Shown piece after piece: positions 15,592-25,022 of a stretch of DNA of 64,000 bases. The stretch covers positions 2,356,001-2,420,000 of the forward strand of contig CP167917.1 in assembly GCA_041504365.1 (NCBI GenBank), in the 5' to 3' direction. Positions within the stretch are counted from its first letter, which is position 1; each line of letters opens with the position of its first letter. The notes below the pieces were generated by a model that was not told the DNA's origin, ran no database searches, and worked only from the letters and a program-made list of their open reading frames with translations. This DNA is from Dryocola sp. LX212. Its GTDB lineage: Bacteria; Pseudomonadota; Gammaproteobacteria; Enterobacterales; Enterobacteriaceae. A program made the translations under genes and the position numbers.

Positions 15592-18230
15592 TGTGTATCC
15601 TCACATGCTTCACCGGGTTTCTGGCAGCGCGCCCGCGGGATCGCGGCGTTCTCTTCCAGCCAGGTTTGTAAATTGTCGCCGAAGCGCAGGCTGCGCCAGA
15701 GCGTAAAAAGATTTTCCTGATGGGTATAGTTGAGATGCACGGTATTTTTCTTGTCCTCAACGTGGCTGATACCGGTAACGCTTGCGCTCATCGTCACCTC
15801 GCCCAGGTTGTCTAAGTTGATTCTGGTCCACGAGCGCGAAATCTCCATATACCTCAGCCAGTTTATTGCCGCTCCCGCCGCCATATTGTTGGCAACGATG
15901 GCGTCCGCCATGTCTTTGTCCATGCGGAAGGTCAGCGCGCCGGGATTGGTCAGCCAGCCGTCTTTGATTATCCACTGCGGATGGTTCAGCCACAGCGGCA
16001 GCGCGCCGCTTATTGGCCCAGACAGGGTGAACTGCTTAGGATTGACGGCGGACACCAGCTGGCTTGACGAGATATTTTGTAAGCGCAGCAGCGCCGCATC
16101 GCGCTGTGGCATGCGCAGCTGCTGCATAAGGATTTTGCCGCCAAGAATGTCAACGCTGACGTCGCTTAGCGCCAGCGGCCTGTCCTCGCTCCACGGATAC
16201 CAGCCTTCGAGATCGGCAGTAATATTCTGCGCGATGACCTGGTTTTTAACCTCACCAATGCGCAGCGTCACCGGACCACGGGTACCCAGATGCCAGGTTG
16301 CGTCGCTGAAGCGGAACGGCATGACAAAATCAACGCCGTTGATTTGGTTGTCCGGCAGCCAGACGCTGCCCTTTTTCACCACGCCGTGGCCCCCGGCCTC
16401 AAAGCCCTGCCCGCTGGCCGCCGAGAACGCGACCTGGGCATAAAGGCTGCCCTCCTTCAGTTCCAGTTTCCAGTCCGGCGGAACAAGCGGCTGAAAAACC
16501 ATCAGCGCCTGCTCGGGCCACCATGCGTTACCGCGCAGGCGCTCGCCGTCCCAGCGGCCAATAACCCGTACAGGGCCAATAGCCCCCGCGTGAAGATCGC
16601 CTTTAAACTGGAACGAAGTGGGATCCTCGCCGTCCACGCTAAATTTCAGCGTGGATGCGGGGAGCGTGCTGCCACCGGTGAACGTTGTGCTTCCGGCATC
16701 AAGGGAAAGCGCCCCGGTGAACGATGGATGGGCTTTATCACGCGCCCAGCGAACGGGTTTCTCAAGCACCAGACGCGGAGTGTTCATCTGCATGGTGCCG
16801 TATTGCAGCTTGTCGAACCCGGTCGACAGCGAAGTCAGTTCAATATTGCTGTTGCGCCACTCCCCTTTGCCGCTCACGTCCCAGCGGGCGTTCATGGGCT
16901 TAAAGCCCCCGCTGCCCCAGTAGTGCCATTGCCACAGCCCTGCGTCCGGCAGGAAATTGTCCGCTTTACCGTCCAGGTGGAGTACGACGCTGCCCATTTC
17001 ATTTTCATGCGCGCGGATAATCGCCTGCAATCGCCCGTCCACGCCCTGCGCGGTGAGTCGCACCCCGGCCAGCGGCCAGCGAATTTCGTCAATATCCAGC
17101 GAGTCGATGACCCGGCCACGTGAACGCAGCAGCGCACCTGGCCTGAACAGCAACTGCGGGTGGGTCAGCGCGCCGCTTAGCTCACCTGGCAGCACGGCGT
17201 AGAAGACCATCGCATCCTGTTTCGCCTCGCCGGTCAGCTGCAACGGCAGCGCACTGTTAGTCAGGCTGAGTTTGCCCGGGCCGATGTTCAGTACCGCATT
17301 CGCTTTGCCTGCCAGGCCCTGCGTGACCACGTTCATGCGCCCGCTGAAGGTGGCACCGCCCAGCCCTTGCTGCCAGTCATCGATCCGCAGCGCGATGCCG
17401 CCGCGCAGCGGAACGCCCTCATAGGGCCACTGCCACTGGCCGCCGTTGATCTCAAACATGCTGCTGCTGATGGTCCAGGGTAATCTGGCCAGCGGTTCGC
17501 TGTCGTGTGACTTACGCAGGGTCAGCGATCCTTGCTCCTCGTGCCAGTCGAGCACGGCATGAATTAGCTCGGGCTCCTGCGGGATGCGCAGCGTGGAGGT
17601 CACATAGCCCTGCTCCGGTAAGCCATTCGGCACAAGCGGCAGGGTGAATTTGCCCACCAGCTCTACAGGTTGCATCCCCTCAAAGGCACGCACTTTGAAC
17701 TGCTCCAGCTCCAGGGATTGCCCTTTTAACTTTGCGTCCACGGTGAGCAGCGGGCCAGAGTAATGCACCTCCTGTTGCGTGGGCGTCAGCGAAACGCGTA
17801 AGCCGCCTGCGAACTGCTGCCAGGGCGCCACATTCACTTTATCAATGGTCAGCAGCGTCCGGGGCAGCAATGACTGCCACTCGGCGAGCGTACGCGGCGC
17901 TGCCGGGTCAGAATTGTCCCCGGGGATTTTACTGATACAGTCAGGATTAATATTCAGTTCATTGACGTGCAGCCGCCAGCGGGAAGGATGGCTTAGGGTG
18001 GCATCTTTTAGGCTCGCCAGTTCGCAGTCTTCGGCAAGGTAACGAAGATCGGGAATAATAACTGCGCCGCGGCTCAGCCGGGGGCTTTTTTCCAGCGCGA
18101 TGCGCGTTCCCTGCGGGAGCCAGACACCTGCCAGGGTCGGCAGCCAGCTGGCGACGGTCTGCAGCAGCGCCAGCGGCAGCAAAATGAGTATCAATATCAG
18201 CGCAATTATGGCTTTATATTTACCCTTCAT
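15588..18230 (-). CDS. ydbH: AsmA-like envelope lipid-transport protein YdbH
   Basis: 880 aa, against 879 in E. coli. One N-terminal transmembrane helix (residues 6-26) anchors it in the inner membrane; the rest is a long periplasmic beta-rich bridge of the TamB/YhdP/YdbH class that carries phospholipid to the outer membrane. The C-terminal part (GEVTMSASVTGISHVEDKKNTVHLNYTHQENLFTLWRSL region) is the DUF2125/dicarboxylate-like conserved end that meets YnbE. First gene of the ydbH-ynbE-ydbL operon, divergent from ldhA. Confidence 0.95.
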   Translation of the reverse strand: MKGKYKAIIALILILILLPLALLQTVASWLPTLAGVWLPQGTRIALEKSPRLSRGAVIIPDLRYLAEDCELASLKDATLSHPSRWRLHVNELNINPDCISKIPGDNSDPAAPRTLAEWQSLLPRTLLTIDKVNVAPWQQFAGGLRVSLTPTQQEVHYSGPLLTVDAKLKGQSLELEQFKVRAFEGMQPVELVGKFTLPLVPNGLPEQGYVTSTLRIPQEPELIHAVLDWHEEQGSLTLRKSHDSEPLARLPWTISSSMFEINGGQWQWPYEGVPLRGGIALRIDDWQQGLGGATFSGRMNVVTQGLAGKANAVLNIGPGKLSLTNSALPLQLTGEAKQDAMVFYAVLPGELSGALTHPQLLFRPGALLRSRGRVIDSLDIDEIRWPLAGVRLTAQGVDGRLQAIIRAHENEMGSVVLHLDGKADNFLPDAGLWQWHYWGSGGFKPMNARWDVSGKGEWRNSNIELTSLSTGFDKLQYGTMQMNTPRLVLEKPVRWARDKAHPSFTGALSLDAGSTTFTGGSTLPASTLKFSVDGEDPTSFQFKGDLHAGAIGPVRVIGRWDGERLRGNAWWPEQALMVFQPLVPPDWKLELKEGSLYAQVAFSAASGQGFEAGGHGVVKKGSVWLPDNQINGVDFVMPFRFSDATWHLGTRGPVTLRIGEVKNQVIAQNITADLEGWYPWSEDRPLALSDVSVDILGGKILMQQLRMPQRDAALLRLQNISSSQLVSAVNPKQFTLSGPISGALPLWLNHPQWIIKDGWLTNPGALTFRMDKDMADAIVANNMAAGAAINWLRYMEISRSWTRINLDNLGEVTMSASVTGISHVEDKKNTVHLNYTHQENLFTLWRSLRFGDNLQTWLEENAAIPRARCQKPGEACEDTQ

Positions 18231-18443
18231 GGGCGGTTAATATCCTGATTCAGCGGCAATTTATGCCGGATGATGCCACCATTCTGGCATGATTCGCATT
18301 GGGCGTGAAGGCTGCGCCATCGACTAAGCTTAGATGAGCGGCATTCGAAGGAGGCGAAAGGCCTTCAAAAACTCTTTTTTAAGAATTGTAAGAAAATTTT
18401 AAGCATGATAATTTAGCTTTAAAATCATCTGGAGAAAAGTCTT

Positions 18444-19433
18444 ATGAAACTGGCCGTGTATAGCACAAAACAGTATGACAAGAAGTATCTGCAGAATGTT
18501 AACCAGGAGTATGGCTTCGACCTTGAATTTTATGACTTCCTGCTAACTGAGAAAACCGCCAAAACGGCCCACGGCTGCGACGGCGTCTGCATCTTTGTCA
18601 ATGACGACGGCAGCCGCCCCGTGCTTGAAGAGCTGAAGAAGCAGGGGGTAAGGTTTATCGCCCTGCGCTGCGCGGGCTTCAATAACGTGGATCTGGACGC
18701 GGCCAAAGAGCTGGGTCTGCCGGTGGTTCGCGTTCCTGCATATTCCCCTGAGGCCGTGGCCGAGCACGCTATAGGCATGATGATGTGTCTGAACCGTCGT
18801 ATTCACCGTGCCTATCAGCGTACCCGTGACGCCAACTTCTCCCTCGAAGGGTTGACCGGCTTCACCATGTATGGCAAAACGGCGGGCGTCATCGGCACCG
18901 GGAAAATCGGCGTGGCGACGCTGCGCATCCTCAAAGGCTTCGGCATGCGCCTGCTGGCCTTCGACCCGTACCCAAGCGCGGCGGCGCTGGAGATGGGCGT
19001 GGAGTATGTCGACCTGCCGACGCTTTTCGCCCAGTCGGAGGTTATCTCACTGCACTGCCCGCTGACGCCGGAAAACTACCATCTGCTGAACCGCAGCGCG
19101 TTCGACCAGATGAAGGACGGCGTGATGGTGATTAATACCAGCCGCGGCGGCCTGATTGACTCCCAGGCGGCGATTGAAGCGCTGAAAACCCAGAAGATTG
19201 GCGCGCTGGGCATGGACGTGTACGAGAACGAGCGCGACCTGTTCTTTGAAGATAAGTCCAATGACGTGATCCAGGATGACGTTTTTCGCCGCCTGTCCGC
19301 CTGCCACAACGTGCTGTTCACCGGGCATCAGGCCTTCCTGACCGCCGAGGCGTTAACAAGCATCTCCGAGACCACGCTGGAGAACCTGCGTCAGCTTGTG
19401 AACGGTGAACCTTGCGTTAACCAGGTAAACTGA
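18444..19433 (+). CDS. ldhA: fermentative D-lactate dehydrogenase
   Basis: 329 aa, identical in length to E. coli LdhA. It reduces pyruvate to D-lactate with NADH during fermentation, in the cytoplasm. The nucleotide-binding GTGKIGVATLRILKGFGM follows the N-terminal half-domain; the D-2-hydroxyacid signature arginine (INTSRGG), glutamate (MDVYENE) and histidine (FTGHQAFLT) are present. TGGAGAAA ribosome site at 18430. Monocistronic by spacing, with a large repeat-filled region downstream. Confidence 0.97.
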   Translation: MKLAVYSTKQYDKKYLQNVNQEYGFDLEFYDFLLTEKTAKTAHGCDGVCIFVNDDGSRPVLEELKKQGVRFIALRCAGFNNVDLDAAKELGLPVVRVPAYSPEAVAEHAIGMMMCLNRRIHRAYQRTRDANFSLEGLTGFTMYGKTAGVIGTGKIGVATLRILKGFGMRLLAFDPYPSAAALEMGVEYVDLPTLFAQSEVISLHCPLTPENYHLLNRSAFDQMKDGVMVINTSRGGLIDSQAAIEALKTQKIGALGMDVYENERDLFFEDKSNDVIQDDVFRRLSACHNVLFTGHQAFLTAEALTSISETTLENLRQLVNGEPCVNQVN

Positions 19434-19490
19434 CCGATTTTTTATTCCTCTCTCCCTCGAGGTAGCTGTCTCTTATATAGGTCTTTGAAA

Positions 19491-19778
19491 CAGTTACTGG
19501 CGAGATCGAGAAGGTTCCGTTCACTTTACGTCAGGTGGCATATGTTGCTGCCGAACCGGTGAACGTCCAGAGGGTGTTCGCCGTCACACCCTCTGGGCTC
19601 CCGACTCCCGGCAACAAATCGCCACCTGCGGCGGTAAACCTCCATTTTTGGCTCCCTGTCCTGGTCGGTTGCGATTCGTTCCCGACGATCACAACCTCCA
19701 GCCGTTCCCGACGGCTGGACCCGGCCATGAAGCCAAAAAAGGAGGCGATTTAAGCCGGACCCAACACCCTCGCTTTAA
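19491..19778 (+). repeat. structured repeat, copy F
   Basis: About 288 bp. Local helices: CCAGAGGGTGT/ACACCCTCTGG (11 bp, about 19567-19596), CCAGCCGT-TCCCG-ACGGCTGG (19698-19718) and the long-range CCTCC..TTTTTGGCT with AGCCAAAAA.GGAGG (19639-19653 / 19731-19745). Blocks shared with copy R include GGTGAACGT, CGGTAAAC, GCGATTCGTTCC, GACGATC, TTCCCGAC and CGATTTAAGCCGG. Confidence 0.8.
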
Positions 19779-19850
19779 CTTCCAAGAATGTCCCATCTCC
19801 AGTGTCGCTGTAGATTTCAAAGCGATGCTATTTCTGATGTTATTTCTGGC

Positions 19851-20142
19851 TTAAAGCGACACCCTGTTCCCGGCTTAAATCGCTCCGGTTTTTGCCCTTC
19901 AGGCAGGGTCACGTTGTCGGGAACAACGTGAGAGAGCGATCGTCTGGAACGAATCGCGAACGACCCTGCATGTTGGGTAAAAACCGGAGTTTACCGCTTC
20001 AGCGGCGATTTATTTGCCGGGCGCCGGGGTCGTCAGGGGGATGGCGTATTCCCCATGACACGTTCACCGTTCGCAACGGTAGCAGAGATAGCCAGACGGT
20101 CGGGTGAACGGAAAACCAGCCGGTTAACAGATCCCCCTGACG
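19851..20142 (-). repeat. structured repeat, copy R (inverted)
   Basis: Diverged reverse-strand copy of the element at 19491-19778. Its helices sit at the same places but with different base pairs: CACGTTGT-TCCCG-ACAACGTG (19910-19930, same TCCCG loop), AAAAACCGGAG/CTCCGGTTTTT (19979-19989 / 19883-19893), and a closing stem CGTCAGGGGGAT/ATCCCCCTGACG (20031-20042 / 20131-20142). Paired changes of this kind argue for selection on structure. Confidence 0.8.
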
Positions 20143-20353
20143 TATAACCGGGATGAGTTGTGACTAAGAGGCAGATTGAGGGAGAGGGCTGGGTGAGAGT
20201 AAAAGTTAAGCGATAGCGCTGTGTCTGGTGAGGCTTGCCCTCATCCCCCAGGAGAATTAGTTAAAAAATAAGATTATCCTTACTGCAACCCGGCCCGCTT
20301 TTTGCCACAGTGGCGCCAACTCATTGACGGAATCAATACCTTAGGGAGAGGAA

Positions 20354-20779
20354 ATGAAAAAATTAGCTTCACTGCTGCTGGCCACGATGGTGCTGGCGGG
20401 CTGTGCGCAGTCCGGTGATAAAGGAACGGTCACCGCCCAGGATCTTCAGCATCACCGCTACGTGTTGCAAAGCGTGGACGGCAAGCCGCTGACCGGCATC
20501 AAGCGTATGCCGGAGCTGAGCTTCGGTGAAAATATGCATATCTACGGCGCGATGTGTAACCGCTTTATGGGGCAGGCAACGCTTGAGGACAATATTTTGT
20601 CTTCAAAAGGCCTGGGTATGACCATGATGATGTGCGTGGAGCCGCAGCTCAACCAGCTGGACCACATGCTTAACGACATGCTGACCAGCGGCGCGAAGGT
20701 AGATTTAGCGAAACAGCAGCTGACGCTGAAAACCAGCCAGCACACCTTAGTGTATAAGCTGGCCGATCTGGTCAACTAA
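20354..20779 (+). CDS. hslJ: heat-shock lipoprotein HslJ (META domain)
   Basis: 141-aa outer-membrane lipoprotein: lipobox LAGC (Cys 17) after a short signal peptide, then a META domain (MCNRFMGQA, LGMTMMMC) as in E. coli HslJ, which is linked to heat shock and novobiocin tolerance. GGGAGAGGAA ribosome site. Converges with ydbJ. Confidence 0.95.
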   Translation: MKKLASLLLATMVLAGCAQSGDKGTVTAQDLQHHRYVLQSVDGKPLTGIKRMPELSFGENMHIYGAMCNRFMGQATLEDNILSSKGLGMTMMMCVEPQLNQLDHMLNDMLTSGAKVDLAKQQLTLKTSQHTLVYKLADLVN

Positions 20780-20781
20780 GG

Positions 20782-21063
20782 CTAGTAAGACCCACAGGTT
20801 CCGGCGGCAAGCGCGTTCTCACTACAGCGTTTGCCGTTGGGCATCGCGCACATGCCGACAGACGATCCGTCCAGCTGACGAGCAACGCTCAGCGTCCCGC
20901 CAATCATTGCGCAATTCGCCTCACTTTGACCTGACATCGCCGCTCTCATTCCCGGAGGAACGTGGGCAGCCGTCGCCTGTTGCGGTGGTTCACTACTACA
21001 TGCCGTTAACAGCGATGTGGATAACACCAGTGCGGCACAGCCGGCTAAAAACGCAGCGCGCAT
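20782..21063 (-). CDS. ydbJ: DUF333 lipoprotein YdbJ
   Basis: 93-aa putative lipoprotein: lipobox LTAC (Cys about 22), then a DUF333 region with the motif ANCAMIGGTLSVARQ and four further cysteines (CAMPNGKRCSENALAAGTC) likely in disulfides. Function unknown. ATG 21063 is chosen because AGAGGA lies before it; longer frames to 21171 lack a signal sequence at the right place. Stop codon is 2 bp from the hslJ stop. Confidence 0.88.
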   Translation of the reverse strand: MRAAFLAGCAALVLSTSLLTACSSEPPQQATAAHVPPGMRAAMSGQSEANCAMIGGTLSVARQLDGSSVGMCAMPNGKRCSENALAAGTCGSY

Positions 21064-21341
21064 TCCTCTTCTCCCCTGAACGTTGCAAAACCTATGAATC
21101 ATAAGTGCCAGCCCTGCCTGGGTCGAGGGCGTCACGCAACAAAAAGTGTCTACATTTGTAATACCGATCACCTTTTAGGATAAAACTCCAGATAATTCCT
21201 GGTAGGGATTATTCATTCCGCCAATGACCATCACACAAAAGCGAAAATCGCGCTTCCCGCCCTTTGCTAGACTTAAAGCATTATTCTTCGGCTCGCCGAG
21301 GTTATGCGGGTCTTTTATCTTTGCGCAATGAGAGCAACCAT

Positions 21342-24300
21342 ATGATCACTATCGACGGCAATGGTGCGGTCGCCTCCGTGGCGTTTCGTGCCAGTGAGGT
21401 TATTGCCATTTACCCGATCACCCCTAGTTCGACAATGGCCGAGCTGGCGGATGCCTGGTCCGGGGATGACCGTAAAAACGTCTGGGGTGACACTCCCCGC
21501 GTGGTAGAGATGCAGTCCGAGGCCGGGGCTATCGCTACCGTGCACGGCGCGCTGCAAACTGGCGCCCTCTCCACTTCCTTTACGTCATCGCAGGGTTTAC
21601 TGCTGATGATCCCCACGCTGTACAAGCTGGCCGGGCAGTTAACGCCGTTTGTACTGCACGTTGCCGCCCGTACGGTGGCGACCCACGCGCTGTCAATTTT
21701 TGGCGACCACTCTGATGTCATGGCCATTCGCCAGACTGGTTGCGCCATGCTTTGCGCAAGCAGCGTCCAGGAAGCACAGGACTTCGCGCTGATTTCACAT
21801 ATTGCGACGCTGAAAAGCCGCGTGCCGTTTATTCACTTCTTCGACGGCTTCCGCACCTCGCACGAGATCAACAAGATTGCTCCGCTGGCGGACAGCACAA
21901 TTCTGGATCTTCTGCCGCAAAAAGAGATCGACGAACACCGCGCCCGGGCGCTGAACCCGGATCACCCGGTTATTCGCGGCATCTCTGCAAACCCGGACAC
22001 CTATTTCCAGTCCCGCGAGGCGACGAACCCGTGGTACAACGCGGTTTACGAACACGTAGAGCAGGCGATGGACAGCTTCGCCGCCGCAACCGGACGCCAG
22101 TATCGCCCGTTTGAATATTACGGCCATCCGCAGGCCGAACGCGTAATTATCCTGATGGGTTCCGCAATCGGCACCTGCGAAGAAGTAGTTGATGAGCTTT
22201 TACAGGGCGGCGAGAAAGTTGGCGTCCTTAAAGTTCGCCTGTTCCGTCCTTTCTCTGCGGACCATCTGCTGGAAGTACTGCCGGAAACCGCCCGTCACGT
22301 TGCGGTGCTCGACAGAACCAAAGAGCCCGGCGCGCTGGCGGAGCCGCTGTATCTGGACGTGATGACTTCCCTTGCTGAAGCCTTTAACCGTGGCGACCGC
22401 GAAACGCTGCCGCGCGTGATTGGCGGGCGCTATGGCCTCTCATCCAAAGAGTTTGGCCCGGACTGCGTGCTGGCGGTATTTAATGAGCTGAAACAGGCAA
22501 AGCCTCGCCCTCGCTTTACCGTTGGCATTTACGACGACGTGACCAACCTCTCCCTCCCGCTGCCGGAAAACACCCTGCCGTCCCGTTCGAAGCTGGAAGC
22601 GCTGTTTTACGGCCTGGGGAGTGACGGCAGCGTCTCAGCAACCAAGAACAACATTAAAATCATCGGTAACTCGACGCCGTTTTTCACTCAGGGCTATTTC
22701 GTTTATGACTCGAAAAAGGCGGGCGGTCTGACTGTTTCCCACCTTCGCGTCAGCGAGCAGCCTATTAACGCCACCTATCTGATCGATCGGGCCGACTTTG
22801 TCGGCTGCCACCAGCTGCAGTTTATCGACAAGTACCAGATGGCAGAACGCCTGAAACCCGGCGGTATCTTCCTTCTTAATACGCCGTACGGCGCGGATGA
22901 GGTCTGGCACCGCCTGCCTCAGGAAGTGCAGGCGGTGCTAAATCAGAAGAAAGCGCGGTTCTTCGTGGTTAACGCAGCGAAAATTGCCCGTGAATGCCAG
23001 CTTGGCGCACGTATCAACACCGTCATGCAGATGGCGTTCTTCCATCTGACTAACATCCTGCCCGGCGACAGCGCGCTGGCCGAGTTGCAGGGCGCGATTG
23101 CCAAAAGCTACAGCAGCAAAGGTCAGGAGCTGGTCGAACGCAACTGGCAGGCGCTGGCACTGGCCCGCGAATCCCTGGCGGAGGTTCAGCTCCAGGAAGT
23201 GAACGAAACCAGCCCGATGCGCCCGCCGGTGGTTTCCGATGCGGCACCGGATTTCGTCAAAACTGTTACGGCGGCCATGCTGGCAGGTCTGGGCGACGCC
23301 CTGCCTGTTTCCGCCCTGCCGCCGGACGGGACCTGGCCGATGGGTACCACCCAGTGGGAAAAACGCAATATTGCCGAAGAGATCCCCATCTGGAAGCCGG
23401 ACATCTGCACCCAGTGTAACCACTGCGTTGCGGCCTGCCCGCACTCGGCAATTCGCGCGAAGGTGGTTCAGCCGGACGTTATGGAACACGCTCCTGCCGC
23501 CCTGCAATCGCTGGACGTGAAGTCCCGCGATATGAAAGGCCAGAAATACGTGCTTCAGGTCGCGCCTGAGGACTGCACCGGCTGTAACCTGTGCGTGGAA
23601 GTCTGCCCGGCGAAAGACCGCCAGAATCCGGAAATCAAGGCCATCAACATGATGTCGCGCCTTGAGCACGTTGAAGAAGAGAAAGAGAACTACGATTTCT
23701 TCCTCAGCATGCCGGAAATGGAGCGTACCAGCCTGGAGCGTATCGACATCCGTACTTCGCAGCTGCTGCAGCCATTATTTGAGTACTCCGGTGCCTGCTC
23801 CGGCTGCGGGGAAACCCCGTATATCAAGCTGCTGACCCAGCTTTACGGCGACCGTATGTTAATTGCCAACGCCACCGGCTGCTCATCGATTTATGGCGGC
23901 AACCTTCCCTCCACACCGTACACCACCGACGCCAACGGGCGCGGCCCGGCCTGGGCGAACTCGCTGTTTGAGGACAACGCCGAATTTGGCCTCGGCTTCC
24001 GGTTAACGGTCGATCAACACCGTGCCCGCGTCATGCGCCTGCTGGAAAAATTTGCCGACCGGCTGCCAGCGGAGCTCAACGAGCAGCTTCACGCTGAGGC
24101 TACGCCAGAAGTTCGCCGCGAGCAGGTTGTCGCTCTGCGCCAGTATCTGGCCAACGTTGACGATGCAGATGTCCGTCAGCTTCTGACCGATGCCGACGCG
24201 CTGGTCGATAAATCTATCTGGCTGATTGGTGGGGATGGCTGGGCGTATGACATCGGCTTCGGCGGCCTTGATCACGTGCTGAGCCTGACTGAAAACATCA

Positions 24301-24872
24301 ATATTCTGGTGCTGGATACCCAGTGTTACTCCAACACAGGCGGCCAGGCGTCAAAAGCAACGCCGCTCGGTGCGGTCACCAAGTTTGGTGAGCACGGCAA
24401 GCGCAAGGCGCGGAAGGATCTCGGGGTCAGCATGATGATGTACGGGCATGTGTATGTTGCGCAAATCTCGCTTGGCGCGCAGCTGAACCAGACGGTGAAG
24501 GCGATTCAGGAAGCGGAGGCCTATCCGGGCCCGTCGCTGATTATCGCCTACAGCCCGTGCGAGGAGCATGGTTACGATCTGGCGCTAAGCCATGACCAGA
24601 TGCGCCAGCTAACCGCAACAGGCTTCTGGCCGCTCTACCGCTTCGATCCACGCCGCGCGGACGAAGGCAAACTGCCGCTGGCGCTGGATTCCCGCCCGCC
24701 GTCGGACGCGCTGGCCGATACGCTGATGAAAGAGCAGCGCTTCCGCCGCCTGAACGCCCAGCAGCCGGACGTGGCCGAGCAGCTGTGGAAGGATGCGGCA
24801 GAAGACTTACAGAAGAGATACGACTTCCTTGCCCAGATGGCAGGGAAAGCCGAAAAAGCACCGAGCGAATAA
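21342..24872 (+). CDS. ydbK: pyruvate:ferredoxin (flavodoxin) oxidoreductase
   Basis: 1176-aa multidomain enzyme (E. coli YdbK/NifJ 1174), oxidatively decarboxylating pyruvate to acetyl-CoA and CO2 and reducing ferredoxin or flavodoxin. Domains in order: pyrimidine-binding (IYPITPSSTMAE), transketolase-like and gamma domains, two-cluster ferredoxin insert (CTQCNHCVAACP about residues 688-699 and CTGCNLCVEVCP about 745-756), and the thiamine-diphosphate domain (CSGCGETPY, GGDGWAYDIGFGGLDHV, ASKATPLG) . ATG 21342 matches the E. coli start; the longer frame has no support. No ompN or micC follows, unlike E. coli. Confidence 0.97.
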   Translation: MITIDGNGAVASVAFRASEVIAIYPITPSSTMAELADAWSGDDRKNVWGDTPRVVEMQSEAGAIATVHGALQTGALSTSFTSSQGLLLMIPTLYKLAGQLTPFVLHVAARTVATHALSIFGDHSDVMAIRQTGCAMLCASSVQEAQDFALISHIATLKSRVPFIHFFDGFRTSHEINKIAPLADSTILDLLPQKEIDEHRARALNPDHPVIRGISANPDTYFQSREATNPWYNAVYEHVEQAMDSFAAATGRQYRPFEYYGHPQAERVIILMGSAIGTCEEVVDELLQGGEKVGVLKVRLFRPFSADHLLEVLPETARHVAVLDRTKEPGALAEPLYLDVMTSLAEAFNRGDRETLPRVIGGRYGLSSKEFGPDCVLAVFNELKQAKPRPRFTVGIYDDVTNLSLPLPENTLPSRSKLEALFYGLGSDGSVSATKNNIKIIGNSTPFFTQGYFVYDSKKAGGLTVSHLRVSEQPINATYLIDRADFVGCHQLQFIDKYQMAERLKPGGIFLLNTPYGADEVWHRLPQEVQAVLNQKKARFFVVNAAKIARECQLGARINTVMQMAFFHLTNILPGDSALAELQGAIAKSYSSKGQELVERNWQALALARESLAEVQLQEVNETSPMRPPVVSDAAPDFVKTVTAAMLAGLGDALPVSALPPDGTWPMGTTQWEKRNIAEEIPIWKPDICTQCNHCVAACPHSAIRAKVVQPDVMEHAPAALQSLDVKSRDMKGQKYVLQVAPEDCTGCNLCVEVCPAKDRQNPEIKAINMMSRLEHVEEEKENYDFFLSMPEMERTSLERIDIRTSQLLQPLFEYSGACSGCGETPYIKLLTQLYGDRMLIANATGCSSIYGGNLPSTPYTTDANGRGPAWANSLFEDNAEFGLGFRLTVDQHRARVMRLLEKFADRLPAELNEQLHAEATPEVRREQVVALRQYLANVDDADVRQLLTDADALVDKSIWLIGGDGWAYDIGFGGLDHVLSLTENINILVLDTQCYSNTGGQASKATPLGAVTKFGEHGKRKARKDLGVSMMMYGHVYVAQISLGAQLNQTVKAIQEAEAYPGPSLIIAYSPCEEHGYDLALSHDQMRQLTATGFWPLYRFDPRRADEGKLPLALDSRPPSDALADTLMKEQRFRRLNAQQPDVAEQLWKDAAEDLQKRYDFLAQMAGKAEKAPSE

Positions 24873-24887
24873 ACCGCCCCGCGCAGG

Positions 24888-24915
24888 GTCATCCATCGCC
24901 GATACGGTGGATGAC
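24888..24915. repeat. REP-like hairpin after ydbK
   Basis: GTCATCCA/TGGATGAC, perfect 8-bp arms around a 12-base loop, resembling the other REP units of the window; the following 100 bases up to dbpA hold nothing recognisable. Confidence 0.55.
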
Positions 24916-25022
24916 GTCGGGGGACAATTATTATATGGAGATCCCTTTCCACGGGATGTTTGTGTTGGCAGAGTCGGCGTAATTTACCCCCTTTTGCCAA
25001 GGGAGAGGCGCTAATATCGACT

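Larger units (their letters stand above)
19434..20353. repeat. 920-bp intergenic region holding two inverted structured repeats
   Basis: No convincing gene lies between ldhA and hslJ. The centre (19491-20142) is almost entirely made of two inverted copies of one structured element (listed separately). Between them, GTGTCGCT (19802-19809) pairs with AGCGACAC (19855-19862), and GCGATTTAAGCCGG (19745-19758) pairs with CCGGCTTAAATCGC (19870-19883), so the two copies can join into one giant foldback. The last 200 bases before hslJ hold its promoter and nothing else I can name. Confidence 0.8.

Noticed and set aside
19535-20107. Short open frames within the ldhA-hslJ intergenic repeats
   Set aside because: They run across the hairpins, have no ribosome sites, and the two copies do not preserve a reading frame.
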